Origin: Streptomyces tendae
GTDB lineage: Bacteria > Actinomycetota > Actinomycetes > Streptomycetales > Streptomycetaceae
Reading direction: 5' to 3'
Assembly: GCF_014650435.1 (NCBI RefSeq)
Contig: NZ_BMUY01000006.1
Location: 372,001 to 436,000, forward strand
Length of the DNA: 64,000 nt
Part shown: positions 18,014 through 25,676 of the stretch, piece after piece
Layout of the letters: the number at the start of each line of letters is the position of its first letter
Position numbering within the stretch: position 1 is the first letter of the stretch
Position numbers and translations under genes: made by a program
Notes under the pieces: generated by a model
Told to the model about the DNA's origin: nothing
Seen by the model: only the letters and a program-made list of their open reading frames with translations
The model's database searches: none

Positions 18014-19042
18014 GTGTTCGCGAACGTGCCCACCGTCCTCACCCCGCTGCGAGCCAGGCTCCTCCTGGTCCTCGCCGTACTGCTGGCCGTCCTGGCGCCG
18101 ACCGCCCCGGGGGCCGTGGCCGCCGGGAAGCCGGAGGCCGGTGCCGCCAGCCCCGGCGCGGAGGTCGTCGCCGTCACCCGGGTCGCGGACCGGCAGGTCG
18201 ACCTGTCGGTCCGCTCGACGGCCCTGGGCGGCCGCACGGTCGACGTCCGCCTGCTCACCCCGGACGGCTGGAACCCGAACGACCGGCGCCACCGGCGGCA
18301 CTGGCCCACTCTCTGGCTCCTGCACGGCTGCTGCGGCGACTACACCTCGTGGACGAGCATGACCGACGTGGCGGAGACGGACAGCCTGCGCGACGTCCTG
18401 GTCGTGATGCCCGAGGCGGGCTGGAACGGCTGGTACAGCGACTGGTGGAACCACGGACAGGGCGGCGACCCGGCCTGGGAGACCTTCCACACCAAGGAAC
18501 TGCGCCACCTCCTGGAACGGGACTGGGGCGCAGGGAGCAACCGCGTGGTCGCCGGCCTGTCCATGGGCGGTCAGGGCGCCCTGCTGTACGCCGCCAGACA
18601 CCCCGGAATGTTCAAGGCGACGGCGGCCTTCTCCGGTTCCGCCCATCCCCTCCTCAACGAGGAGTCGATCGACCGCATCATGGGCTTCTTCGCCGGCCAG
18701 GACAACGACCCGCTCCGCGTCTGGGGCGACCCGGTCGCCCAACGCCGGATATGGCAGGCCCACGACCCCTTCCACCTCGCCAAGCGACTGAGGTCGATCC
18801 CGGTCTACCTCTCCTGCGGCGACGGCACCACCGGCCCCCTGGACCCACCGGGCGCCACCAGCGCCCTGGAGGCGGACTTCAACCGCCAGAACCACGCGCT
18901 CGCGGCGGAACTGGAGCGGGTGGGCGCAAGGCACGTCACCACCAACTTCTACGGCCCGGGGACGCACGGCTGGGCCTACTGGGAGCGGGAGTTGCACGCG
19001 TCGCTGCCGATGCTGCTCGGGGCGCTGGGGGTGGGCGACTGA
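18014..19042 (+). CDS. Secreted esterase of the antigen 85 / esterase D-like alpha/beta hydrolase group
   Basis: This 342-residue protein has an N-terminal signal sequence rich in Leu/Val (LLLVLAVLLAVLAPTAPGAVAA). The catalytic domain shows WLLHGCCGDYTSW (oxyanion region), the nucleophile elbow GLSMGGQGAL, and a C-terminal THGWAYWERELHASLP segment with the expected catalytic His. In mycobacteria the group includes mycolyltransferases; Streptomyces lacks mycolic acids, so simple esterase or acyltransferase activity is more likely. GTG 18014 is selected because CCAGGGAG lies 7-8 nt upstream and the signal peptide starts there. A four-copy tandem repeat precedes it. Confidence 0.87.
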   Translation: MFANVPTVLTPLRARLLLVLAVLLAVLAPTAPGAVAAGKPEAGAASPGAEVVAVTRVADRQVDLSVRSTALGGRTVDVRLLTPDGWNPNDRRHRRHWPTLWLLHGCCGDYTSWTSMTDVAETDSLRDVLVVMPEAGWNGWYSDWWNHGQGGDPAWETFHTKELRHLLERDWGAGSNRVVAGLSMGGQGALLYAARHPGMFKATAAFSGSAHPLLNEESIDRIMGFFAGQDNDPLRVWGDPVAQRRIWQAHDPFHLAKRLRSIPVYLSCGDGTTGPLDPPGATSALEADFNRQNHALAAELERVGARHVTTNFYGPGTHGWAYWERELHASLPMLLGALGVGD

Positions 19043-19158
19043 CCCGTCCGAGGTCGGTCGGCTCCTGAACACCTTCGACACCTTCGACACCTGATGCGTG
19101 GCGGGTCATGGCCTCGCATCAACTCAACACCCCTTGCCAGCCGCCCTGTCGACCCCTA

Positions 19159-19189
19159 ACTTAAGTGCGCAGTTAATCGCATTTACATT
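19159..19189 (+). promoter_or_regulatory. AT-rich promoter region of the M64 peptidase gene
   Basis: An 8-bp palindrome ACTTAAGT (19159-19166) overlaps a -35-like TTAAGT; TACATT (19184-19189) follows after 17 nt as a -10 box. The GTG start is 32 bp downstream with GGGGAGA before it. Confidence 0.45.
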
Positions 19190-19220
19190 CTCAGTTACTC
19201 GATCGGTCGGGGAGAGCTTC

Positions 19221-20579
19221 GTGCACACAGGCATGCGTACATCGGCGGCGGCAACCGTCCTCGCCCTCGCTGTCTCCCTGGCCGCGGCCGACATCGCGGG
19301 CGCCGCCGACACACCGACGGCCGGCAACGGCTCGTACGTCGACGTCGAGTACTTCCCGGAGCCGGCCGGCGAGGGCGCGCGTACCAGCGTCCCGACGGAC
19401 AGCCCGCACACGCAACAGGCCCGGCCGACCGCGTCCGACTCCCGCCAACGCGGCACCGCCACCGACTCCGAGGACGGAGAGGTCGTCCCGCTCGCCGAGA
19501 CCGGCCCGACCGCCGACCGGCTCGACGTCACCATCATCGGCGACGGCTACACCGCGGCGGAGCAGGACGACTTCCTCGAGGACGCCCGCACGAAGTGGGA
19601 CGAGGTCACCGACATCGACCCGTACAAGAGCTACGAGGGCCTCTTCAACGTCTGGGCGGTGAAGGCCGTCTCCGAGGACTCCGGCGTCACCGGCGACCCG
19701 AGCCGGGAGGTCGTCAGGAACACCGCGCTCGGCTCGTACTTCTGGTGCGGCGACACGGAGCGCCTGATCTGTGTCGACCTCGACAGGACGAAGACCTACG
19801 CGGCCAAGGCCCCCGCGACCGACCTCGTCATCGTGGTCTCCAACTCCGCCAAGTACGGCGGCGCGGGTTACTCCGGCCTCGCGCCGGACTACGGCTACGA
19901 CGGCGTCTCCACGCTCTCCTCCGACAACGACCGCTCCACCCTGATCGCCGCCCACGAGATGGCCCACTCCATAGGCCTCCTGGCGGACGAGTACCAGTAC
20001 GCGGGCTACGGCGACTACCCGCACCCCGAGCCGGTGTACCCCAACGCCTCGACCCTGACCGCGGACCGCATGGCCGCACAGCGCACCAAGTGGGCGGCAT
20101 GGCTCGGCGAGCCCGACCCGAGCGGTGGAGTGGTCGGCACCTACGAGGGCGCCGACTACTACGAGTACGGGGTCTACCGTCCCACGGAGAACTCCATCAT
20201 GCGCTCGCTGAACACCGACCGGTTCAACCTCCCGGGCCGCGAGGCGATGATCGCGGGCTTCTACCGCTCCGCCAACGCCCTCACCCCGCTGCGGAACACC
20301 GCCGTCAAGGCCACCCGCTTCACCCGCCTCTCCGTTGAACTCGCCGACCTGGGCCCGGACACGGGTCTCTCCCGCCCGCAGCTCCGCTGGTACGTCGACG
20401 GACGCGAGGCACGACAGGCCCGCGGCAGGACGTCGGTCCTCCCGGCGGCCCTCGGCGTCCCGTCCGACCGGCGCACCCACAAGGTGACCGCCACGGTGGT
20501 CGACACGACGACCGCCGTCCGCAGCGGCGCTGTCAGGGACCTCACGTCCAACTCAGCTACCTGGACGGTGAGCCGGTGA
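19221..20579 (+). CDS. Secreted zinc metallopeptidase, M64 (IgA peptidase) family
   Basis: This 452-residue exported protease has a signal peptide (AAATVLALAVSLAAADIAGAA) and a propeptide-like acidic stretch. The M64 catalytic domain begins LDVTIIGDGYTAAEQDDF and contains the zinc motif HEMAH (His245, Glu246, His249) followed by SIGLLADEY, in which a downstream Asp or Glu supplies the third ligand. Known M64 members cleave immunoglobulin A; in soil streptomycetes the role is presumably general extracellular proteolysis. GTG 19221 has GGGGAGA 6 nt upstream. The stop is 1 nt from the end of the convergent PPOx-type gene. Confidence 0.88.
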   Translation: MHTGMRTSAAATVLALAVSLAAADIAGAADTPTAGNGSYVDVEYFPEPAGEGARTSVPTDSPHTQQARPTASDSRQRGTATDSEDGEVVPLAETGPTADRLDVTIIGDGYTAAEQDDFLEDARTKWDEVTDIDPYKSYEGLFNVWAVKAVSEDSGVTGDPSREVVRNTALGSYFWCGDTERLICVDLDRTKTYAAKAPATDLVIVVSNSAKYGGAGYSGLAPDYGYDGVSTLSSDNDRSTLIAAHEMAHSIGLLADEYQYAGYGDYPHPEPVYPNASTLTADRMAAQRTKWAAWLGEPDPSGGVVGTYEGADYYEYGVYRPTENSIMRSLNTDRFNLPGREAMIAGFYRSANALTPLRNTAVKATRFTRLSVELADLGPDTGLSRPQLRWYVDGREARQARGRTSVLPAALGVPSDRRTHKVTATVVDTTTAVRSGAVRDLTSNSATWTVSR

Positions 20580-20580
20580 C

Positions 20581-21186
20581 TCAGAAGGTCCACCGCGTAT
20601 GGCTGTAGACGCCGTCGTCCCGGCCGTACCCGTACGCGGTGACCGGGGCCACCGCGAAGAGCACCGCGGCCGAGCGCCGCATGGCGTCCCCGATGCCGTG
20701 GAAGGTGCCTTCGGCCGAGGTGATGTGCGCCCCGTACTTCGCCTCGTACGCCGCGATCACCTCCTCCAGCACCGCGGGGTCGCCGACCGGCTCGGCCTCG
20801 CCCTCGACGACGAGGTCGAACCCCTCGGTGAGCGAGTTCCCGCCCGTGAGCAGCGCGCAGTGCGCATCGTGCGCCAGGTTCCGGGCCTTCTGCTCGCCCG
20901 GCCCGGTGGAGAAATACAGCACACCGTCGTGCCACGCCGCGATCACCGGCGTGATGTGCGGACCGCCACCGGGCCGCATCGTGACCGCCCAGAAGATCTC
21001 GGCCGCGTCCACCCGACGCCGGGCCTCGGCCCACTCGGTGGCGGTGACGTCCCCGGCGCCGGGGCGGGGATTGAGCGCTGAGCTGTAGCGGGCGTCGAGC
21101 TCGGTCTTGGGCTGTTCGGTCATGTGCTGTTCGGTCGTGGGGTGCTCGGTCGGGTGCTGCTCGGCGGTGGATCGTTGCACGGACAT
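20581..21186 (-). CDS. Pyridoxamine 5'-phosphate oxidase (PPOx)-like flavoprotein
   Basis: This 201-residue protein has a split-barrel FMN/F420-binding fold with TEWAEARRRVDAAEIFW, PHITPVIAAWHDGVLYFST and ALLTGGNSLTEGFDLVVEGEA. Actinobacterial members are often F420- or FMN-dependent reductases or haem-degrading proteins, so true PNP oxidase activity is not implied. The N-terminal 40 residues are low-complexity with repeated TEHP/TEQ units. ATG 21186 is supported by AAGGAG upstream on the minus strand. It converges with the M64 gene with only 1 nt between the stops. Confidence 0.8.
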   Translation of the reverse strand: MSVQRSTAEQHPTEHPTTEQHMTEQPKTELDARYSSALNPRPGAGDVTATEWAEARRRVDAAEIFWAVTMRPGGGPHITPVIAAWHDGVLYFSTGPGEQKARNLAHDAHCALLTGGNSLTEGFDLVVEGEAEPVGDPAVLEEVIAAYEAKYGAHITSAEGTFHGIGDAMRRSAAVLFAVAPVTAYGYGRDDGVYSHTRWTF

Positions 21187-21277
21187 GGCGGACTCCTTGC
21201 TCTCTTGTCCGTAACGACTGCCGGCCGGGCCGGAAATCATCGGTGGGCCGGACGGGGTATGTCCGACGCCGTGATCC

Positions 21278-22228
21278 TCAACCCCTGGCGGGCGAGCCTT
21301 CGGCACCGGGCCCCGAGCCGAGGAACGGTTGGAGCAGGCGGAGCAGCGCCTCGGGGCGGTGCAGCGGGATGATGTGCCCGCAGTCCTCGATCACATGGCC
21401 GACGAGGTGGTCGGCGACCGGACGCAGCTGCCGTTCGAGGGCCCGACCCACCGGACGAGCGCCGACGGCCATGGCGGGGACGGTCAACCGCCCACCGGCG
21501 ACAGCAGCCGCGATCTGCTCACTGCTCGTGGGCAGCGCCCGGTAGTACGAGAAGGCGCAGCGCAGGGCGTCGGTTCCGGTGTACGCCCGCACGAAGGCGT
21601 CCCGGACGGCGGGATCGACGCCCTCCCCGAGGGATCCGGCGCCCAGGAACCAGTCGACGTACTGGGCCTCGTGCCCGGTCAGCACCGTCTCCGCGAGGCC
21701 GGGCACCGCGTGGAAGCCGAACCACCAGGGAGCCCCCTGCGCGAGGAACTCCTCGGCTCCCGGCAGCCCGCCCAGCAGTGATTCCATGACGACGAGCCGC
21801 CTGACGAGGTCCGGCCGCCGCATGGCGAGCAGGAACGCGGGCGGGGTACCGGCATCGATGCCCACGACGGCCGCCGAGCGCACTCCGAGGGCGTCCAGCA
21901 GGACCTCCGCGTCGCACGCGAGCGTGCCGGCGTCGTAGCCGCCCGCCGCACGCGTGCTGGCCCCCGCACCCCGCATGTCCGGTGCGATCACACGATGGCG
22001 TACGGCGAGGGGGCCCATGACGCGGGTCCACAGCTGCCAGGTGTGCGGGAAGCCGTGCAGCAGGAGCACGGCGGGGCCCTCGCCCTGGAGGGCCACGCTG
22101 ACTTCGATGCCGTTGACCGCGACACGCCGGAGCTCGACGTCGTCGGAGGGACGGGGGTCGGAGGGACGGCGATCCGAGGGACGGGGATTGGAGGGACGAG
22201 GCCGAGGCGAAGTGACGTGTGCGGGCAC
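21278..22228 (-). CDS. Alpha/beta hydrolase, epoxide hydrolase-like
   Basis: This 316-residue protein has the epoxide hydrolase/haloalkane dehalogenase layout: LLLHGFPHTWQLW (HG oxyanion motif), then VIAPDMRGAGAS, a nucleophile position in AAVVGIDAGTPPAF (Asp, typical of epoxide hydrolases), and GHIIPLHRPEALL with the catalytic His. The N-terminus has tandem PRPSD repeats encoded by GGGACGG-type units. GTG 22228 is chosen because AAGGGGA lies 5-6 nt upstream on the minus strand. It is divergent from an HxlR gene and likely regulated by it. Confidence 0.83.
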   Translation of the reverse strand: MPAHVTSPRPRPSNPRPSDRRPSDPRPSDDVELRRVAVNGIEVSVALQGEGPAVLLLHGFPHTWQLWTRVMGPLAVRHRVIAPDMRGAGASTRAAGGYDAGTLACDAEVLLDALGVRSAAVVGIDAGTPPAFLLAMRRPDLVRRLVVMESLLGGLPGAEEFLAQGAPWWFGFHAVPGLAETVLTGHEAQYVDWFLGAGSLGEGVDPAVRDAFVRAYTGTDALRCAFSYYRALPTSSEQIAAAVAGGRLTVPAMAVGARPVGRALERQLRPVADHLVGHVIEDCGHIIPLHRPEALLRLLQPFLGSGPGAEGSPARG

Positions 22229-22249
22229 GGGGGTCCCCTTGTCGGAGCG

Positions 22250-22282
22250 GTTACCAATGGTGACAACAGAACGGTAGGTAAC
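22250..22282. promoter_or_regulatory. Inverted repeat in the hydrolase/hxlR divergent promoter
   Basis: GTTACC (22250-22255) and GGTAAC (22277-22282) form an inverted repeat with 21 bp between arms, in an AT-richer patch of the 104-bp spacer. It is a candidate HxlR operator. Confidence 0.4.
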
Positions 22283-22332
22283 TAGGCTGGGGGAGCCAAG
22301 ACCGCACTTCTGCCACAGGTGGTGAGCCGCAG

Positions 22333-22746
22333 GTGACCTCCTCCCCGACGTCAAGGGCGTCACGATCCCCGGACGGCGCCCGGGGCGACCTGTTCGACCC
22401 GCAGTGCCCCACCCGTCGCCTCCTCGACCGGATCGGCACCAAGTGGACATCCATGGCCGTCAAGGTGCTGGCCGAGGCGTCCCCGGAGGAGGTGCGGTTC
22501 GCGGAACTGCAACGCAGGATGGCCGGCATCTCGCAGAAGATGCTGTCGGCCACCCTCCAGGGCCTCGCCCGCGACGGCCTGGTCGGCCGCAGGGTCGAGG
22601 CGACCGTCCCGCCGCGCGTGTACTACCGGCTCACCCCGCTCGGCCTGACCCTGGAGGAACCACTGGCCGCACTCCGCGAGTGGGCAGAGGCACACATGGC
22701 CGAGGCGGACCGAGCCAACCGGCGCAGCGAGCGACAGCAGGCGTGA
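22333..22746 (+). CDS. HxlR-family winged-helix transcriptional regulator
   Basis: This 137-residue protein has the HxlR signature CPTRRLLDRIGTKW, the recognition region KMLSATLQGLARDGLVGR and the wing YRLTPLGLTLEEPL. The conserved Cys (CP at about residue 24) acts as a redox or electrophile sensor in family members such as YodB and HypR. Divergence from the epoxide hydrolase-like gene suggests it responds to reactive electrophiles or quinones and controls that hydrolase; this is inference. Confidence 0.9.
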   Translation: MTSSPTSRASRSPDGARGDLFDPQCPTRRLLDRIGTKWTSMAVKVLAEASPEEVRFAELQRRMAGISQKMLSATLQGLARDGLVGRRVEATVPPRVYYRLTPLGLTLEEPLAALREWAEAHMAEADRANRRSERQQA

Positions 22747-22762
22747 ACTACCGCGCCGTACC

Positions 22763-22810
22763 GAGTGCTCAAGCGAGTGCCCGACCGAGTGCCCAACCGA
22801 CTGCTTACCG
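22763..22810. repeat. Four 12-bp tandem repeats between convergent hxlR and OYE genes
   Basis: GAGTGC-type units start at 22763, 22775, 22787 and 22799 with exact 12-bp spacing (GAGTGCYCRACC consensus; the last copy is degenerate). They fill most of the 74-bp gap between the two stops. Confidence 0.8.
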
Positions 22811-22820
22811 GAACCCGGCC

Positions 22821-24050
22821 TCAGTCGGGCCGACGCCACTCGAGATAGCCGCGTCGCCGCCGACCGCGGACGAGACGTTCGAGGACCAGGGCGACGGCGG
22901 GGGAGTAGGGCGGCCTGGACGACTTGCCCCGGCCCAGGCGGGCGAGTCGGCGTGAGGTGAGGGCCTGGACGGCCGCGGCGGCCAGCGTCTTGTTCCGCAG
23001 CCGGGTGCGGGGCGGTTCGGCCCGGGCGTCCCGGCCGGCGAGCCACTGCCCGGGCAGGGCGGGGTCGATCGCCAGCGCCGTGGCCACCCCCGCCACCTCC
23101 ACCCCGGAGTCGATCACCTGCTGGGCGACCGCACGGCGCCGGATGCCACCGGTCAGCATCAGGGGCAGCGGAGAGGTGGCGAGGAGCTGTTCGGCGAGTG
23201 CGAGGAAGTACGCCTCGCGGGCAAGGGTGCGGCCGTCCGCCGGAAAGCCGGCGGTGGCCAGGCTCTCGATGCTGCCGCCGGACACCTCGACCAGGTCAGT
23301 TCCCACGTCGGCGAGCATCTTGATCACGTCCCGCGCGTCGTCGCTGTCGAAGCCGCCGCGCTGGAAGTCGGCCGAGTTCAGTTTGACCGCGACCGCGAAG
23401 CCCGTACCGGCCCGCTCACGGACCGCGGCCACGACATCGAGCAGCAGACGGGCGCGGTTGGGGAGGCTGCCGCCCCAGCGGTCGTCGCGCCGGTTCACCA
23501 AGGGCGAGAGGAACTGGGAGAGGAGGTAGCCGTGCGCGGCGTGGATCTCGACTCCGTCGAAGCCGGCCTCCCGCGCCCGCCGCGCGGTCACGGCGAACCG
23601 TTCCACGGTCTCGTCGATCTCCAGGGCGGTCATGGCACGGGGAGTCGGGTACATGCCGGACAGTCCCCCGACATCGATCGGCACCGCGGACGGCGCCCAG
23701 GTGGTGCGGGCGAGGTCCTTGGGGACGACGCGCCCGGGGTGGTTGATCTGCATCCAGACCTGCCCACCTGCGCTCTGCCCGGCCGCCGCCCAGTCCCGAA
23801 AGGGGGCCAGTGGTGTGTCCTCCTCCAGCACGACGTCGCCGGGCTGGGCGACCGCCCTCCGGTCGATCATGACGTGGCCGGTGATCAGGAGCCCGGCGCC
23901 GCCCGCCGCCAGGCGGCGGTAGAGCGTGGTGAGCGCGTCACCGGGCAGTTGCCCCGGCTCGGCCAGCAACTCCTCCATCGCCGCCTTCGCGATCCTGTTG
24001 GGCAGCACGGCACCGCTGCGCAGCCGCAGCGGCTCGCTCAGCAGGGTCAT
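22821..24050 (-). CDS. Old yellow enzyme-like NADH:flavin oxidoreductase
   Basis: This 409-residue FMN-dependent TIM-barrel enzyme carries PNRIAKAAMEE near the N-terminus, QINHPGR, the catalytic/substrate-binding HAAHGYLLSQFLSP and the C-terminal phosphate-binding LTGGIRR segment. The group reduces activated alkenes such as 2-enoyl or enone compounds. It is translationally coupled to the upstream SDR gene through a TGATG overlap (24048-24052), so both act together, perhaps in detoxifying or metabolising an unsaturated carbonyl compound. A C-terminal basic extension (RRGYLEWRRPD) is present. Confidence 0.9.
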   Translation of the reverse strand: MTLLSEPLRLRSGAVLPNRIAKAAMEELLAEPGQLPGDALTTLYRRLAAGGAGLLITGHVMIDRRAVAQPGDVVLEEDTPLAPFRDWAAAGQSAGGQVWMQINHPGRVVPKDLARTTWAPSAVPIDVGGLSGMYPTPRAMTALEIDETVERFAVTARRAREAGFDGVEIHAAHGYLLSQFLSPLVNRRDDRWGGSLPNRARLLLDVVAAVRERAGTGFAVAVKLNSADFQRGGFDSDDARDVIKMLADVGTDLVEVSGGSIESLATAGFPADGRTLAREAYFLALAEQLLATSPLPLMLTGGIRRRAVAQQVIDSGVEVAGVATALAIDPALPGQWLAGRDARAEPPRTRLRNKTLAAAAVQALTSRRLARLGRGKSSRPPYSPAVALVLERLVRGRRRRGYLEWRRPD

Positions 24051-24880
24051 CAGTGCTCCCGCGCGGCAGCAGGGTCGAGATCGCCGACCTGGTGGAATCC
24101 CAGCCGGCGGTTGAGCACGCCCGTGAGGCGCGTGACCGTGGTGCGGGGAAGCACTCGCGAGGCCCAGACACCGGCGCGCTGGGACGCACGCCCGGGGAAG
24201 GAGACGGCCCGGCCCCGGGCGAAGTCGTCGAGCGTCCTGGCGGCCACGTCGGCGGGGTCGTCCGTGAACTTGGGATCCATGGACGCGGTCGTACGGTCGA
24301 AGAACCCGGTGGCGGTGGCTCCCGGGTGGGCCGCCATCACCCGGACACCGGTGCCGCGCACCTCCTCGGCGACCGCCTCGGTGAACGAGAGCACGAACGC
24401 CTTGGTCGCGGCGTAGCTCGCCTGGTACGGCATGGGCTGGAAGGCGGCGGTGGAGGCGATGTTGACGATGCCACCGCGGCCGCGCTCGACCATGCGGGCG
24501 CCCAGGAGGTGGACCAGCCCGACCAGCGCGGTGACGTTCACGTCGACGGACTGCAGGTTGGGTGTGAGGGGACGGCTGAAGAAGGGCCCCACGGCCCCCA
24601 TCCCGGCGTTGTTGACCAGGAGATCCACGTCCAGACCGAGTCCGTCGAGGGCATCGACGACCCGCTGCGGCGCCTGCCGGTCCGACAGGTCCGCGGCGAT
24701 CACGTCGACGCGGACGGCATGCGTGCTCCGGATCTCGTCGGCGAGGGCGTGCAGCGCGTCGGCCGAGCGGGCGACCAGGACCAAGTGCGCGCCCCGAGAG
24801 GCGAGTTCACGTGCGTACGCCTCGCCGATCCCCTTCGAAGCGCCGGTGACCAGGGCGGTGGTGTTCGTGTATGCGTGCAT
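24050..24880 (-). CDS. Short-chain dehydrogenase/reductase
   Basis: This 276-residue classical SDR has the NAD(P) motif TGASKGIG, NNAG, and the catalytic pair YAATK in a Ser/Tyr/Lys arrangement (IASTA then YQASYAATK). ATG 24880 has AGGAAG upstream. It is the first gene of the SDR-OYE operon, divergent from marR, with two operator palindromes in the spacer. The substrate is unknown; pairing with an ene-reductase suggests stepwise reduction of an unsaturated carbonyl compound. Confidence 0.92.
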   Translation of the reverse strand: MHAYTNTTALVTGASKGIGEAYARELASRGAHLVLVARSADALHALADEIRSTHAVRVDVIAADLSDRQAPQRVVDALDGLGLDVDLLVNNAGMGAVGPFFSRPLTPNLQSVDVNVTALVGLVHLLGARMVERGRGGIVNIASTAAFQPMPYQASYAATKAFVLSFTEAVAEEVRGTGVRVMAAHPGATATGFFDRTTASMDPKFTDDPADVAARTLDDFARGRAVSFPGRASQRAGVWASRVLPRTTVTRLTGVLNRRLGFHQVGDLDPAAAREH

Positions 24881-24943
24881 GGGTGAGTGCTTCCTGTGCG
24901 ACTGGAAGAAGGCATGGAGGGCCCGCGAAGGATCGGGATAGAT

Positions 24944-24960
24944 ACTTCGAGTCTCGAACC
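24944..24960. promoter_or_regulatory. MarR operator 1 (imperfect palindrome)
   Basis: ACTTCGAGTCTCGAACC matches operator 2 at 14 of 17 positions. On the minus strand it lies just upstream of a -10-like TATCTA for the SDR-OYE operon. Centres of the two sites are 34 bp apart. Confidence 0.75.
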
Positions 24961-24977
24961 AATTGACTCCAACATAC

Positions 24978-24994
24978 ACTTCGAGCCTCGAAGT
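24978..24994. promoter_or_regulatory. MarR operator 2 (perfect palindrome)
   Basis: ACTTCGAGCCTCGAAGT is an 8-1-8 perfect inverted repeat. It covers the expected -35 region of marR, whose -10 is TACGAT at 25004-25009. Confidence 0.8.
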
Positions 24995-25003
24995 AAATAG
25001 GCG

Positions 25004-25009
25004 TACGAT
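25004..25009 (+). promoter_or_regulatory. -10 box of a leaderless marR transcript
   Basis: TACGAT ends 6 nt before the ATG at 25016, and no ribosome-binding site precedes that ATG, so the mRNA probably begins at the start codon. Confidence 0.55.
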
Positions 25010-25015
25010 GCATCC

Positions 25016-25447
25016 ATGACGCGAAGCACCCTCGAGGCGGCGGTGGCGGCGAACCACGAGCTGTTCATGCAGACCAGCGACCGGATCGAGGCAGTCCTGG
25101 CGGAGCACGGCCTGACCCATGCGACCGCCCAGGCCCTCTGGGCCATCGACCCGGACCAGGCACCGCCCTCGATGAAGACCCTGGCCGGCCGCCTGTACTG
25201 CAACGCGCCCAACCTCAGCTTCGTCATGAACCAACTCACCGACCGCGGCCTCGTCGAACGCTCCCCCGACCCCGCGGACCGCCGCTCACGCGTCGTGGCC
25301 CTGACGGAACACGGACGCCGCGTGCGCTCGGCGGTCATCGAGGCCACCCTGGCGCTGACCCCGTTCGCAAGGCTGGGGGAGGACGAGCTGCGCCGGCTGG
25401 TGGACCTTCTGGGAAAGGCCCTCGATCCGGCTGCCGAGGAAGGCTGA
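25016..25447 (+). CDS. MarR-family transcriptional regulator
   Basis: This 143-residue winged-helix dimeric regulator has the MarR recognition helix SMKTLAGRLYCNAPNLSFVM, the wing DRGLVERSPDPADRRSRVVALTE split between residues 75 and 100, and long terminal dimerisation helices. It should repress itself and the divergent SDR-OYE operon through the two ACTTCGAG-type operators in the 135-bp spacer and respond to a phenolic or enone-like ligand. The transcript is probably leaderless. Confidence 0.92.
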   Translation: MTRSTLEAAVAANHELFMQTSDRIEAVLAEHGLTHATAQALWAIDPDQAPPSMKTLAGRLYCNAPNLSFVMNQLTDRGLVERSPDPADRRSRVVALTEHGRRVRSAVIEATLALTPFARLGEDELRRLVDLLGKALDPAAEEG

Positions 25448-25676
25448 GGAAGCCCGAGCCCATGCGGGACGACCGCCCGCGACACCGTCGTGAGTTGATC
25501 GGCGACGAGTTGTCTCGATTGCTTCACGGTGGTGTCGCGGTTGGGACCTGACGGTGTGAGCGCACGGGGGAGCCCGGCTAACGTTCCTGGTCGCAGAGGC
25601 GTACGTCCGTGTGTTCGGTACGGCGTGGGCCTTCCTGGCGGGATTCCTGCACTGACCGATCACGGGGGTACGGCAC

